A DNA stretch of 64,000 nucleotides from Kangiella sp. TOML190 (GCF_023706045.1 NZ_BQYL01000001.1:372001-436000), one strand, 5' to 3'. Numbered from the stretch's first letter, positions 45,605 to 55,727 are shown. Notes: generated by a model from the letters alone, not told the origin. Numbers and translations are program-made.

Positions 45605-46090
45605 CTATTCAAGCTCCGCTTTCAACTGAGCAAACCCAATCACTACGGTAGCGACAATACCCCAAGAAAGACCGACCACTACTCCGGCGTCTAGGATGCC
45701 GCGCCAAGGTTGCGGGATTTGGTTGAAAATAATAATGAGGGCGATAATCGCGGCGGTTAGGATATAAGCGATTTTCATGTTTTTTGCAGTTGCTGAAAAG
45801 TAGTTCATGCAATACAAGGGGGCTAGAATTTTAGCCAGCGGCGAGCTTTGTTTGAGTTGTTGCAAGCGGTTAGCGAACTTTAGAGAATAGCTTTGCTGGA
45901 AGCCTTTGTAGCCTTCAGAATAGGCCATGAATAAGCAATTTACGGCTAACAGCAGCCAATGATACCATTGGAAATTAAAATCCCAAGCGACTAAAAAGTG
46001 TCCGCTTAAGCGATAGACGGCATAGCCTAAAAGTGCGGTAAAACCTGCCAGCGCCCATAGCTGCGCCAGCTTGACTGTCCAATCTTTCAT
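45605..46090 (-). CDS. Polytopic membrane protein, unknown
   Basis: A 161-residue protein with four likely transmembrane helices: LAQLWALAGFTALLGYAVY, WLLLAVNCLFMAYSEGYKGF, ILTAAIIALIIIF and GVVVGLSWGIVATVVIGFA. The loop between helices 2 and 3 is basic (RLQQLKQSSPLAKIL). No family recognised. Base composition is back to that of the core genome. Confidence 0.75.
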   Translation of the reverse strand: MKDWTVKLAQLWALAGFTALLGYAVYRLSGHFLVAWDFNFQWYHWLLLAVNCLFMAYSEGYKGFQQSYSLKFANRLQQLKQSSPLAKILAPLYCMNYFSATAKNMKIAYILTAAIIALIIIFNQIPQPWRGILDAGVVVGLSWGIVATVVIGFAQLKAELE

Positions 46091-46205
46091 GCTGGAATTG
46101 CTTGCTCAAAATTGGCGCTATGGTATCACAGCTCACCGGCTAGATCTTGCATATTCGCCAGATCCCGCGTAGATTCAGCCTATCTTTAATTGATACTATT
46201 GCCAA

Positions 46206-46949
46206 GTGTTTAGCGAACAAGAATTACGCCAATACAGCCGCCATATCGCGCTCGAAGAAATCGATCTTGAGGGTCAGCAAAAGCTTGCTCACGCTAAAGT
46301 TATGATTATTGGATTGGGCGGTCTTGGCTCGGCAGCCAGTATCTATTTAGCGGCTTCCGGAATCGGCAAACTCACTCTGGTGGATCACGATACGGTTGCT
46401 TTATCCAATTTGCAGCGGCAAATTCTACACAGCAATAAAACCTTGTATACGGCCAAAACGGAATCGGCCCAAGAGCATCTGGCGTTGCTTAATTGCAATA
46501 TCGCCATTGAAACCATTAATGAAAAACTGGCAGGGGAAAAGCTAGATACTCTTATTGGCGCTCATGATTTGGTGCTGGATTGTAGCGATAACTTTTCCAC
46601 TCGCTATGCGATAAATGCTAGCTGCGTCAAACATCAAACGCCACTGATTTCCGGCGCTGCCATTCGTTGGCAAGGCCAAGTCGCTGTGTTTAATCAAAAT
46701 CCTCAAGCGCCTTGCTACGCTTGTCTGTATAAAACTCAAGCGACTACTGAAGACGATTGTTGGCAACAAGGGGTTTTATCGCCTTTAGTCGGAGTTATCG
46801 GCTCACTACAGGCGGCTGAAACGATTAAGCTGCTATGTGGAATTGAACAACCGACCCAAGATTTAACACTGTTCGATGCCAAAAAACTCAGTTTTAAAGC
46901 CATCAAGATTGCCAAAGATCCGAATTGCGAGATTTGCTGTGCAAACTGA
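46206..46949 (+). CDS. moeB: MoeB/ThiF-like adenylyltransferase
   Basis: E1-like enzyme that adenylates the C-terminal glycine of a ThiS/MoaD-type sulfur carrier, 247 residues. The nucleotide motif is IIGLGGLGS, followed by LVDHDTVALSNLQRQILH and LVLDCSDNFSTRYAIN. CYAC and CEIC supply the zinc cysteines. No rhodanese domain is attached. Start GTG at 46206 (MFSEQELRQYSRHIALEEID). MoeB and ThiF cannot be told apart by sequence alone; MoeB is the usual call at this length, and no partner is nearby. Confidence 0.88.
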   Translation: MFSEQELRQYSRHIALEEIDLEGQQKLAHAKVMIIGLGGLGSAASIYLAASGIGKLTLVDHDTVALSNLQRQILHSNKTLYTAKTESAQEHLALLNCNIAIETINEKLAGEKLDTLIGAHDLVLDCSDNFSTRYAINASCVKHQTPLISGAAIRWQGQVAVFNQNPQAPCYACLYKTQATTEDDCWQQGVLSPLVGVIGSLQAAETIKLLCGIEQPTQDLTLFDAKKLSFKAIKIAKDPNCEICCAN

Positions 46950-47033
46950 TATTAATTAACTTGTCTATAATAAACTAGCCTGTAATTAACCCATTCTTAA
47001 TCAACCAGTCCGCTTACTGATTTCAGCTCGTGC

Positions 47034-50000
47034 TTAGCCTGAAAAACTGTTAACCAACTCGGCGATCCAATCTCGATATTGGTACGCCAAGAGTGCAAAA
47101 AAGGCGATTAAAAAGGTCACCAAGGCTTTCGAGCGATAGAAAAATAACGGCACTACGATTAGGGTAATGGCGGTTGCAAACAAAATCCCAAAACCCAGCG
47201 ATACGCCCATTGGGATCAAGAATTGGGCTTGGGTCGACTTATCAAAAATAATGGGGATCAAGCCGACAAAGGTGGTCAGCGAGGTCAACATGATCGGTCG
47301 CAAACGTCTGACTCCAGCGTTGAGCACCGCTTCTTTGCGCTCGATACCTTTGGCGCGTTGCTTGTTAATATAGTCCACCAGCACCAAACTGTCGTTCACC
47401 ACCACGCCGGTTAGCGCTAACATCCCAAGCACCGACATCATGCTCAAAGTTAGTCCCATGATCCAATGTCCCAAGACGGCCATGACACCGCCTAACGGAA
47501 TCACTGCCATCACAATAAAGGGCTTGCGGTAAGATTTAAATACAATTGCCAGTAGAATGTAGATAGCAAACATCACAAATAAAATACTGACGTAAATACT
47601 GCTAAAGAGTTCGCTTTCTTCGCGTGCCTCGCCTTCTAAGGAAAAACTGATGCCGGGATAATTTTGCATCAGCTGCAACACTTCTTGGTTGATACCCTCG
47701 CGAATCGCGCCTAAATTACTGTTCGACTTATCCACGTCGGCGGTAATGTTGATGGTTCTACGGCGATCGATGCGCTCGATGTTGGCCGGACTTTTACCAT
47801 AAGACAGTTCAACCAATTGATGCAGCGGTAATTTTCCACCCGAAGGCGTATTAACCAATAAATCGTTTAACTCATCCAGCGAGCTACGCTCTTGTTTGGA
47901 TAGACGCAACATCACTCGCACATCATCGCGACCGCGCTGGATCCGCTGCACTTCGACCCCAAAAAAGGCGCTGCGCACTTGTCGCGCCAAGCTGCTTAGG
48001 GTGATCCCCAATGCTTCGGCTTGCGGTTTTAATCGAAACTGAATTTCCTGCTTGCCTTTGGAGAAGCTATCTGCAATATCAAACACCCCTTGGGTCGCTG
48101 CGAGAATAGTTTTTACTTCTTCGGCGGCTTGGTTAAGCTTAATGGTGTCAGCGCCGTTTAGTTGCACATCAATCGGATCGCGATTACGACCAATTTCAGC
48201 ACGGAAGTTTAAGGTTTCAGCGCCAGGCAAAGGGCCAATAAGTTTGCGCCATTCTTGCACCAACTGACCTATACCCACTTCCAGATTACGTTGCTCCGGT
48301 GGAACCGTTTCAAACATGATCCGACCGCGATTAGTGCTCACGCTGCGCCCGCCCGATCCGCTGACTGAGAAGACGTGAGTAATCACGCTCTCGCCAGTAT
48401 CGGGATCGCGATATTTTTCTTTAAGCGCAATCGCCGCATCGGTCATCTTTTTTATGTAATTATCGGTCACTTCAAACGGCGTACCCGCAGGCATGGCCAA
48501 AGAAGCACGGGCAGTTTCACTCGGGATCCGAGGGAAAGACGAATAGCGCGTATGGCCTAGGCTGACCGCGAAATAAATAATGTATAACAAGCCAATAAAA
48601 AAGGAGACGGTAATGGCCCAATGGCTAATGGCAAAGTTTAATACTGGCTTATAAAACTTCACTACCGCATTTTCAAAACCCGTAGCGAATTTTTGTTGGA
48701 ATCTTTGAAAGGCATTGCCTTCTTCAGCATTTTTCTTAAATTTCATATGGCCTAAATGCGCTGGCAAAATAAGCTTCGATTCCACCAGCGAGAAAAATAG
48801 CACTGGAATGACAATCAATGGCAACTGGAAATACCATTTACCCCAGCCGCCCGGTAAAAACAGGATCGGCACAAAGGCAATCATGGTGGTAATCACGCCA
48901 AAGGTCACTGGTAGCGCGACTTCTTTTGTGCCTTTAATAGCAGCTTCGAGGGGCGGCTCGCCGCGACTTAAGTGATTATAAATATTCTCACCAGTGACAA
49001 TCGCATCATCGACCACGATCCCCAATACCAAAATAAAGGCAAACAAACTAATTAGGTTAACCGTCGCTCCCATCTCAGGCATCAAGGCAATACCGCCGGC
49101 AAAGGCAATCGGAATACCAAGACTGACCCACAGCGCAATGGTCGGGCGCAAGAACAAGGTGAGTAAGATAATCACCAAGATCCCGCCCTGCATTAAACTG
49201 AAATTCAAGGTGCTTAAACGAGCTTTAAGTCCTTTGGATTGATCGCGCCAAATCCCCACTTCAAGACCAAGCGGAACCGAGTCTTGTTTGGCCGCGACGA
49301 AATCTTTAACTTTCTGCGCCACCTGTATTTCACTTTGATCGCCAACTCGAAAAACCTCCAGCTCAATCGCCGGAACACCATCAAAGCGGGTATTCAAGCC
49401 TTGTTCTTCAAAACCGTCTTGAATTTGGGCGATGTCGCCAAGTAATAAGCGGGTGCCGTCGGCCTTGGTTAAGATCGGGATTTGAAAAAATTCTTGCTGA
49501 GTATAAGATTGGCCTTTTAAGCGCAGCAAAATATCGCCTTTATCGGAGCGCACCTGACCCGCGGACAGATCCAGCGAGTGATTATCAATACTATTGGCAA
49601 TTTCTTGGAGCGTTAGGCCGTATTCATTGAGCAAATCTTGATTGACTTCGATGGCAATCTCAAAAGCGCGCACACCCGAAGTTTCAATTTGCGTAATGCC
49701 ATCAACCGCCAGCAACTCTTCTTGAATAATATCCGCATACTGACGCAACTCCTGCTCGGGTAGCTGCCCAGACACCATGACGCTAATGGTTTCGCGTTTA
49801 AATTCACTGCGTCGAATAATTGGCTTTTCCGCTTCCAACGGCAAGGTGTTGAGCGAGTCCACGCGACTCTTGACCTGATCCAACAACACTTCCATATCAT
49901 AATCGTCTTCGATCTCGATAATGACGGTGGATGAGCCTTCTGAGGAAACCGAGCGCAGTTTATCAATTCCTTCTAAATCAAAAACCGCCTCTTCGACCCG

Positions 50001-50192
50001 AGTAGAAATGGTTCTTTCCACTTCTTCGGGAGTCGCGCCGCGAAACGGCACCGTAACCGTAATGGTATTAATATCAATATTTGGAAAACGCTCGATAGTC
50101 ACCCTTTGGAAGATGGTGAAGAGTCCAGAAATAAGGATCACTGCCATCAACATATTGGCAGCTACTGGATTGCGCGCGAACCAAGCAATCAT
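47034..50192 (-). CDS. RND efflux pump, inner-membrane subunit
   Basis: A 1052-residue proton-driven exporter of the HAE1/AcrB-like family with 12 transmembrane helices and two large periplasmic loops. TM4 has the essential pair in VLGIVVDDAIVTGENIYNH. In TM10 the lysine of AcrB is replaced: the segment reads LTGVVVNDSLVLVDYIN. The substrate is not predictable. The adaptor gene precedes it with a 4-base overlap; no outer-membrane channel gene is present, so a TolC from elsewhere is presumably used. Confidence 0.93.
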   Translation of the reverse strand: MIAWFARNPVAANMLMAVILISGLFTIFQRVTIERFPNIDINTITVTVPFRGATPEEVERTISTRVEEAVFDLEGIDKLRSVSSEGSSTVIIEIEDDYDMEVLLDQVKSRVDSLNTLPLEAEKPIIRRSEFKRETISVMVSGQLPEQELRQYADIIQEELLAVDGITQIETSGVRAFEIAIEVNQDLLNEYGLTLQEIANSIDNHSLDLSAGQVRSDKGDILLRLKGQSYTQQEFFQIPILTKADGTRLLLGDIAQIQDGFEEQGLNTRFDGVPAIELEVFRVGDQSEIQVAQKVKDFVAAKQDSVPLGLEVGIWRDQSKGLKARLSTLNFSLMQGGILVIILLTLFLRPTIALWVSLGIPIAFAGGIALMPEMGATVNLISLFAFILVLGIVVDDAIVTGENIYNHLSRGEPPLEAAIKGTKEVALPVTFGVITTMIAFVPILFLPGGWGKWYFQLPLIVIPVLFFSLVESKLILPAHLGHMKFKKNAEEGNAFQRFQQKFATGFENAVVKFYKPVLNFAISHWAITVSFFIGLLYIIYFAVSLGHTRYSSFPRIPSETARASLAMPAGTPFEVTDNYIKKMTDAAIALKEKYRDPDTGESVITHVFSVSGSGGRSVSTNRGRIMFETVPPEQRNLEVGIGQLVQEWRKLIGPLPGAETLNFRAEIGRNRDPIDVQLNGADTIKLNQAAEEVKTILAATQGVFDIADSFSKGKQEIQFRLKPQAEALGITLSSLARQVRSAFFGVEVQRIQRGRDDVRVMLRLSKQERSSLDELNDLLVNTPSGGKLPLHQLVELSYGKSPANIERIDRRRTINITADVDKSNSNLGAIREGINQEVLQLMQNYPGISFSLEGEAREESELFSSIYVSILFVMFAIYILLAIVFKSYRKPFIVMAVIPLGGVMAVLGHWIMGLTLSMMSVLGMLALTGVVVNDSLVLVDYINKQRAKGIERKEAVLNAGVRRLRPIMLTSLTTFVGLIPIIFDKSTQAQFLIPMGVSLGFGILFATAITLIVVPLFFYRSKALVTFLIAFFALLAYQYRDWIAELVNSFSG

Positions 50193-51430
50193 GGTTGCTC
50201 ACCCTGCTTGGATACTTTTTTATCGCCCTTCACCTTTTGCTTAGCTCTGTTTTGCGCTTTCTTATCTTGGGGCGCCTCGCCTTGAAGCTGCACCTTGACC
50301 CCATCGGCCACAAAGTTCAGTGGGGTGGTAATAATTTTATCGCCACTGGCTAAACCCGATTGGATCAAGCTTTGTTGATCGCCTTGCCAGCTGATTTCAA
50401 CGCGGCGACGATTAAGCTTACCGTCTTGGTATAAATAGACCTGATTGTTGTCATAAATGTATTTGCTCGGAATCACTATGACATCAGCGATGGCCTTACC
50501 ATTAATTCGCGCATTGACGAACTGGCCAATTTTAAGCAAAGGATCCGATTTAAGCAGCTCACCATCTAATTTGGCGGTGACAAACCATTGGCGGCTGGAT
50601 TGATCGATAGTGCTATCGCTCCGATCAAGACTGGCCGTCCAGCTTTTAGCAAAACCGCCAAAATCTGCCTTGAGCTCAACCTCGGAAGACCAACTCTCAT
50701 TAGCAGAAGTAGACACATCAAAATTTGGTAGGAACTGCACCTTACTAGCCGGAACAGGCAAACGCACTTCTAGGCTGGAAGAAGCAAAGATCCGCGCAAT
50801 CGGGGTATTTTGATTCACCAACTGCCCAAGGTCGGCTTGTTTTTCAACAATCATGCCATCGTAAGGCGCTAACACTTTTGTCCGGTCTAACGCTAACTTA
50901 GCTTTGGCCAAACGCGCCTTGGCAGCGTCTAATTTTGCTTTGGCCGAGGCCACCTGCGGCATTCTGAGTACTAAACTCGAAGCTTTTTTGTTGGGATTAA
51001 TTTTTTCCCAATCGCGTTTAGCTTGCTCTGCCAAGGCTTCTTCTTGCTCTAACGTTAATAGCGCGTTGGCTAGCTCGGCTTGTGCAATAGTGACTTCGAT
51101 CCGATAGTCTTTATCGTCTATAGTCGCCAGCAAATCACCGCGCTTAAAACTGCGGCCACTTTCAAAATCGTTGCTAACGCTGGTGATTATCCCTGAAACT
51201 TGCGCCACCAAATCACCAGCAGTTTTGGCTTCAATATTGCCATAGGACTCGATGTAGACTTGGAAGGGTTGAGCTTCAACAGTTTTCACCTCAACAATGA
51301 TCGGCTTGTCAAAACTGGGGCGCTTGCCCGCTTTGGGTTTCGAAGCAAACATCATAGCGATAACCGCCACAATAATAGCAACGATAATAAAGGGTAAAAG
51401 CTTGAGTAACTTTGAGGATTGCCCAGCCAT
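50189..51430 (-). CDS. RND periplasmic adaptor (membrane-fusion protein)
   Basis: A 413-residue HlyD-type adaptor. It has an N-terminal anchor (LLPFIIVAIIVAVIAMMFAS), a lipoyl/barrel-sandwich half (YIESYGNIEAKTAGDLVAQV), a coiled-coil hairpin (about 115-185, rich in Ala, Lys, Glu), the second lipoyl half KVLAPYDGMIVEKQADLGQL and a beta-barrel domain. The tail is Lys/Gln-rich. It overlaps the pump gene by 4 bases (ATGA type). Confidence 0.93.
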   Translation of the reverse strand: MAGQSSKLLKLLPFIIVAIIVAVIAMMFASKPKAGKRPSFDKPIIVEVKTVEAQPFQVYIESYGNIEAKTAGDLVAQVSGIITSVSNDFESGRSFKRGDLLATIDDKDYRIEVTIAQAELANALLTLEQEEALAEQAKRDWEKINPNKKASSLVLRMPQVASAKAKLDAAKARLAKAKLALDRTKVLAPYDGMIVEKQADLGQLVNQNTPIARIFASSSLEVRLPVPASKVQFLPNFDVSTSANESWSSEVELKADFGGFAKSWTASLDRSDSTIDQSSRQWFVTAKLDGELLKSDPLLKIGQFVNARINGKAIADVIVIPSKYIYDNNQVYLYQDGKLNRRRVEISWQGDQQSLIQSGLASGDKIITTPLNFVADGVKVQLQGEAPQDKKAQNRAKQKVKGDKKVSKQGEQP

Positions 51431-51530
51431 TCGGATAATAATAGTTAAAATCAGTAGTAAGGCGAACTTTACCTTAAATCTTTGACGACTTCACCTTTTC
51501 CCCTATATATCTAGGTTCATTTACACAGTT

Positions 51531-52733
51531 TTACGCGGCAGGCATCTCCGCCAGAATTTTCTTTTGCACCAATACGATAGCAAGCCCAACATAGGCCAAA
51601 GCAAATAGCATAAAGCTATCTAAAGTTAAAAACTGGGCGAACAAAAATGGCGCAACACCAGTGGATAAAATCATGATCGCCACTAACATTGATCGAATAG
51701 CGCCAAGATGAGTCGTGCCAAACACTTCGGCATAAAAAGAGTTGACCACAGGACCGCTCGCGGCCACGCTCAAGCCTGCCAGCAGCATAAAGGCAATTAA
51801 CCAATATTTATCTTGCCCAAACCACAAGCACAATACGCCCAAAATAAGCGGCAAAAGGTACCATCGCAAATAAACCCGCGGATGGGACTTATCAACTAGC
51901 GGCCCCACAAAAATGGCGCCGGCAAAATGCATCACGCCATAAGCAGCGATCCCAACCGCCAACCATTGCAACGACCAACCTTTGAGTTCAATCCAAAAAG
52001 TTTGGTGATAAAACAGTCCCGTGATTAAAAAGGCAGGCGCAATAATCGCCGGCACTAAACACCAAAAACGCCAATCTTTGCTGAGCTGACCACGACTCCA
52101 TTGGACACCCGAACTTGTCTCAAGGTTTTGGTTCTGCCGTTCAATCGGCTCAAGTTTAGCTTTATGCAGTAGCCAGAACAGCAAGGGCAACATCACCACC
52201 AAAGTCACTCCTGAATAAATCAACCAGCTTTGACTAAAGCCATAATTTTTTAATAACGCCACCGCCATTATCGGCAACACCACCTCCCCAAAAGCCATGC
52301 CTTGGCTCGATAAGCTCACCGCCTTACCGCGATCTTTAGGGATATAACGCATCAAAGTGGTGGTAGCGATATGTCCCATCAAGCCCTGCCCACAGAGCCG
52401 TATGCCTAAATAAGCAAAAAACAGCATCCACATATTATGGCTAAAGGCAAATAGCAAGCAGGCGGCCAGCAACACGCATACCACTATCAAGGTAAACTTA
52501 CGCACCTCCACCGTATCGATTTTTGAACCGACGAAAAATAAAGTAAAGCCACTGGTTAGAGTTGCCGCCGAATAAACTAGACTTAGCTTTTGCTCATCCA
52601 ACAACAAATTTTCTATTAAGTCCTTGTTAAATAAGGAAATAAAGAAAGTCTGCCCCAAATTGCCAATAAACACGCAAAGAAAGCCAAATAGCAGCAAATA
52701 CTTGTTATTTTTCAGGAAATTCCAATAGCTCAT
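51531..52733 (-). CDS. MFS transporter
   Basis: A 12-helix major facilitator. The ATG at 52733 (MSYWNFLKNNKYLLLFGFLC, 400 residues) is preferred over an upstream TTG. TM1 to TM4 include IGNLGQTFFISLF and YLGIRLCGQGLMGHIAT, and the central loop is IERQNQNLETSSG. The RYIPKDRGKAVSLS motif after TM4 is typical. Substrate unknown; monocarboxylate-like carriers have a similar GQ-type first helix. Confidence 0.85.
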   Translation of the reverse strand: MSYWNFLKNNKYLLLFGFLCVFIGNLGQTFFISLFNKDLIENLLLDEQKLSLVYSAATLTSGFTLFFVGSKIDTVEVRKFTLIVVCVLLAACLLFAFSHNMWMLFFAYLGIRLCGQGLMGHIATTTLMRYIPKDRGKAVSLSSQGMAFGEVVLPIMAVALLKNYGFSQSWLIYSGVTLVVMLPLLFWLLHKAKLEPIERQNQNLETSSGVQWSRGQLSKDWRFWCLVPAIIAPAFLITGLFYHQTFWIELKGWSLQWLAVGIAAYGVMHFAGAIFVGPLVDKSHPRVYLRWYLLPLILGVLCLWFGQDKYWLIAFMLLAGLSVAASGPVVNSFYAEVFGTTHLGAIRSMLVAIMILSTGVAPFLFAQFLTLDSFMLFALAYVGLAIVLVQKKILAEMPAA

Positions 52734-52807
52734 GACAAGGATCAGGCGAGAAAAGTGGCGCAATTATAGCCACAATCAGTAAAAGCCCCAAGATCTTTAG
52801 CAATAAC

Positions 52808-52836
52808 TTGCCATCAACCGACAAATCCTTTATCTT
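52808..52836 (+). promoter_or_regulatory. Candidate promoter for the tRNA-Ser transcript
   Basis: TTGCCA (52808-52813) and TATCTT (52831-52836) are 17 bases apart and followed by a G/C-rich ACGCGCG discriminator, as at stable-RNA promoters. It would give a leader of about 220 nt before tRNA-Ser that includes the degenerate copy at 52873. Confidence 0.45.
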
Positions 52837-52872
52837 ACGCGCGTTTCAAGCACAATCTGCCTATACAGTAGC

Positions 52873-52913
52873 GCTCACTTAACAAATAACGATGAAGTGT
52901 CGAAAGAGGCTGA
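52873..52913 (+). repeat. Degenerate copy of the tRNA-Ser leader and 5' end
   Basis: GCTCACTTAACAAATAACG then ATGAAGTGTCGAAAGAGG repeats, 170 bp upstream, the sequence GCTCATTTAACGAATAACG and GTGAAGTGTCCGAGAGG at the start of the tRNA-Ser gene (53043 on). The first 28 bases differ at 3 positions. It breaks off after the D-arm. The 150 bases that follow are more G/C-rich, with GCAACAGC repeated, and contain no recognisable gene. Confidence 0.75.
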
Positions 52914-53060
52914 CTAAGCCGCAGGCTTGAGCGCTGGGGCAAAGCAACAGCAACCCGCAGGGCGAGAAGCAACAGCTTCGAGTAACGAGCACGCCAAAGT
53001 GCGACTGAATTTAGAGCTATTACCCTTAGATGATAAGTAAAGCTCATTTAACGAATAACG

Positions 53061-53151
53061 GTGAAGTGTCCGAGAGGCTGAAGGAGCACGCCTGGAAAGT
53101 GTGTATAGGTTAATCGCCTATCGAGGGTTCGAATCCCTCCTTCACCGCCAA
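53061..53151 (+). tRNA. tRNA-Ser (GGA)
   Basis: A 91-nt tRNA with encoded CCA. Acceptor GGTGAAG/CTTCACC, D-arm TCCGAGAGGCTGAAGGA, anticodon stem CACGC/GTGTG with loop CTGGAAA (GGA at 53095-53097), the long variable arm typical of serine tRNAs, and T-stem GAGGG/CCCTC with TTCGAAT. Reads UCC and UCU codons. A terminator follows. Confidence 0.96.
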
Positions 53152-53160
53152 ATACACAAA

Positions 53161-53185
53161 TGCGAACCCATGGTTCGCATTTTTT
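53161..53185 (+). terminator. Terminator of tRNA-Ser
   Basis: TGCGAACC, CAT, GGTTCGCA followed by six Ts: a perfect 8-bp hairpin. Confidence 0.88.
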
Positions 53186-53555
53186 ATGCCTAAATTACAC
53201 TTACTTCATCTGCATATTGGCATATATAAAAAGTCTCTCTTAAGCAAACGCCTTAATCAGTCCAACTTATGTTGACGGGGTAAATGCAGTGTATCCTCGG
53301 AATCGTTTTGTTCCATTAAAAACCAGAAGCTTTTTAGACTTTCTTCAAAAACGGTTAAGCCAAGGCTTCGGACTAAACTAAATCCAATTTCCCAGTCCGC
53401 TATTTGAGTCAAACTTATCGATTAATTTTATCCTAAGCTCCTTTTCAGATTATTAAATCTAGCCTCTAGATGTGGATCTCTCGCTTAATTGTTCAGCTTT
53501 TCCCTGCTACAATTAGTGAAGTTACATTAGCATTTTTATTGGCTTAGAAAGCAAC
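53186..53555. other. Intergenic region without recognisable gene
   Basis: This 370-base stretch between the tRNA-Ser terminator and the FNR box of ccoN is A+T-rich. I see no ORF with a ribosome-binding site, no RNA gene and no clear repeat. Confidence 0.6.
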
Positions 53556-53569
53556 TTGATCCAGATCAA
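53556..53569 (+). promoter_or_regulatory. Perfect FNR/ANR box of the ccoN promoter
   Basis: TTGATCCAGATCAA fits TTGATNNNNATCAA at every fixed position. A GATAAT -10 at 53591-53596 puts the box centre close to -41.5 of the predicted start near 53604, the class II activation layout. The cco operon should therefore be induced at low oxygen by the Fnr encoded at 63711. Confidence 0.9.
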
Positions 53570-53667
53570 TAAGATTTACGATAAGTGGTCGATAATATAG
53601 CTACTAAAATTACGTCTAACCTACTCTTAAAGGACTATGCTTAAGGGTATCCAGTAAGGTGAATTTA

Positions 53668-55098
53668 ATGGGTGATAATACTGAAAATAACTACAGCTAT
53701 AAGGTCATCAGGCAGTTTGCTGTAATGTCGGTAATTTGGGGGATTGTTGGAATGAGCGTGGGAGTGCTTATCGCTGCCCAGCTGTGGATGCCAGCACTCA
53801 ATTTCGATACCTCATGGTTTAGTTATGGTCGTTTAAGGCCACTACACACCAATGCAGTCATTTTTGCATTTGGTGGCTGTGTGCTAATGGGAACCTCCTT
53901 ATATTGCGTTCAACGAACCTGTCATACGCGGTTAATCAGCGATAAATTAGCTGGATTTGTATTCTGGGGCTGGCAATTGGTGATTTTGCTAACCGCCATT
54001 ACCCTGCCGATGGGCTTAACCTCGAGTAAAGAATACGCTGAGATGGAGTGGCCGATTGATATATTAATCGCCATTGTCTGGGTTTCCTACGCGGTCTTAT
54101 TCTTCGGCACCATCATGAAACGTAAAACTTCTCATATTTATGTTGCCAACTGGTTCTTTGGTGCCTTTATCATCACGGTCGCGGTGTTACACATAGTTAA
54201 CAGCGCTGCGTTACCGATAGATTTTTCCTCTTGGAAGTCGTACTCTGCCTACTCTGGTGCTATCGATGCGATGGTGCAATGGTGGTACGGACACAATGCT
54301 GTCGGCTTCTACTTGACCGCTGGCTTCTTAGGGATCATGTATTATTTCGTGCCGAAACAAGCCGAGCGTCCGGTTTATTCTTATCGCTTATCGATCGTTC
54401 ACTTCTGGGCTTTGATTGCGATTTATATGTGGGCCGGCCCGCACCACCTACACTACACAGCGCTTCCTGACTGGGCGCAATCTCTAGGTATGGTGTTCTC
54501 ATTGATCCTACTAGCGCCTTCTTGGGGTGGCATGATCAACGGTATCATGACCTTATCTGGCGCTTGGCATAAACTGCGCACCGATCCTATTTTGAAATTC
54601 TTAATCGTTTCCTTGTCCTTCTACGGTATGTCGACGTTCGAAGGACCTATGATGGCGATTAAAACCGTCAACGCCTTATCGCATTATACCGACTGGACCG
54701 TAGGACACGTCCACGCGGGCGCTTTAGGTTGGGTGGCGATGGTATCCATTGGCGCACTGTATTCATTAATCCCAGGCTTATTTGGTAAGCAAAAAATGCA
54801 CAGCGTACCTTTGATTAACCTGCATTTCTGGTTATCCACCATTGGCGTGGTCTTGTATATCGTTTCCATGTGGATCGCCGGTCTTACTCAAGGCTTAATG
54901 GCGCGCGCCACCAACCCAGACGGCACCCTAACCTATACTTGGGTGCAAATTTTAGAAAACACCTATCCTCAATACGGTATTCGATTATTAGGCGGCATCT
55001 TGTTCTTATCGGGCATGTTTATCATGGCTTATAATGTCTTTAAGACCATTTCCAAATCCGAAGCCGCTGATACCCGTATTCCAGAGCCAGTACATTAA
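53668..55098 (+). CDS. ccoN: cbb3-type cytochrome c oxidase subunit I (CcoN)
   Basis: Catalytic haem-copper subunit of the high-affinity oxidase, with 12 or more helices, 476 residues from the ATG at 53668 (AAGGTG 6 bases before); a GTG three codons upstream is less likely. Haem and CuB histidines lie in [38 protein letters not shown] and [12 protein letters not shown]. The YGHN motif holds the cross-linked tyrosine region of the C-family. It is the first gene of ccoNOQP. Confidence 0.97.
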   Translation: MGDNTENNYSYKVIRQFAVMSVIWGIVGMSVGVLIAAQLWMPALNFDTSWFSYGRLRPLHTNAVIFAFGGCVLMGTSLYCVQRTCHTRLISDKLAGFVFWGWQLVILLTAITLPMGLTSSKEYAEMEWPIDILIAIVWVSYAVLFFGTIMKRKTSHIYVANWFFGAFIITVAVLHIVNSAALPIDFSSWKSYSAYSGAIDAMVQWWYGHNAVGFYLTAGFLGIMYYFVPKQAERPVYSYRLSIVHFWALIAIYMWAGPHHLHYTALPDWAQSLGMVFSLILLAPSWGGMINGIMTLSGAWHKLRTDPILKFLIVSLSFYGMSTFEGPMMAIKTVNALSHYTDWTVGHVHAGALGWVAMVSIGALYSLIPGLFGKQKMHSVPLINLHFWLSTIGVVLYIVSMWIAGLTQGLMARATNPDGTLTYTWVQILENTYPQYGIRLLGGILFLSGMFIMAYNVFKTISKSEAADTRIPEPVH

Positions 55099-55109
55099 GG
55101 AGCATCAAC

Positions 55110-55727
55110 ATGAATCATGAAAAAGTTGAAAAAAATGTGGGCTTGATGGGGATCTTAATCGTTATTGTGATTAGCTTTGGCGGTTTAGCCGAAATCGTGC
55201 CTTTGTTTTTTATTAAAAACACCACCGAACCGGTTGCAGGGCTAAAACCTTATACCGCCTTACAGCTTGAGGGTCGCGACGTCTACATCAAAGAAGGTTG
55301 TCACGTTTGCCATTCGCAAATGGTACGCCCTTTCCGCGCTGAAACCGAACGTTTTGGCCCTTATTCTGTAGCTGGCGAAGACGTTTATGAGTTCCCTTTC
55401 TTGTGGGGTTCTAAACGAACTGGACCGGATCTGGCACGAGTTGGCGGTCGCTATAGTGACGAATGGCACTATGTTCACCTAATCAATCCGCGCGACGTAG
55501 TACCAAAATCCAATATGCCTTCTTACCCTTGGTTAGCAGAGAACACGATTGATTCGTCGCTAACTCCGAAGAAGTTAGCGACCATGAAAAAATTGGGCGT
55601 TCCTTACAGCCAAGAGCAAATTGACAATTCCAGCGCCGAGGTAGAAGGGAAAACCGAAATTGAAGCCTTGATTGCTTACTTGCAATCGCAAGGTTTGGAA
55701 ATCACCAGTCAAACAGGAGCCCGTTAA
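55110..55727 (+). CDS. ccoO: cbb3 oxidase mono-haem subunit II (CcoO)
   Basis: A 205-residue membrane-anchored cytochrome c. The anchor is residues 12-36 ([20 protein letters not shown]), the single haem c site is C64-C67-H68 in [13 protein letters not shown], and a distal methionine is expected in KSNMPSYPW. The TAA stop overlaps the ccoQ ATG (TAATG). Confidence 0.97.
   Translation: MNHEKVEKNVGLMGILIVIVISFGGLAEIVPLFFIKNTTEPVAGLKPYTALQLEGRDVYIKEGCHVCHSQMVRPFRAETERFGPYSVAGEDVYEFPFLWGSKRTGPDLARVGGRYSDEWHYVHLINPRDVVPKSNMPSYPWLAENTIDSSLTPKKLATMKKLGVPYSQEQIDNSSAEVEGKTEIEALIAYLQSQGLEITSQTGAR

Noticed and set aside
52835-53047. 70-codon minus-strand ORF in front of tRNA-Ser
   Set aside because: It lies across the tRNA-like leader, has no ribosome-binding site or domain, and its composition reflects the G/C-rich leader repeats.
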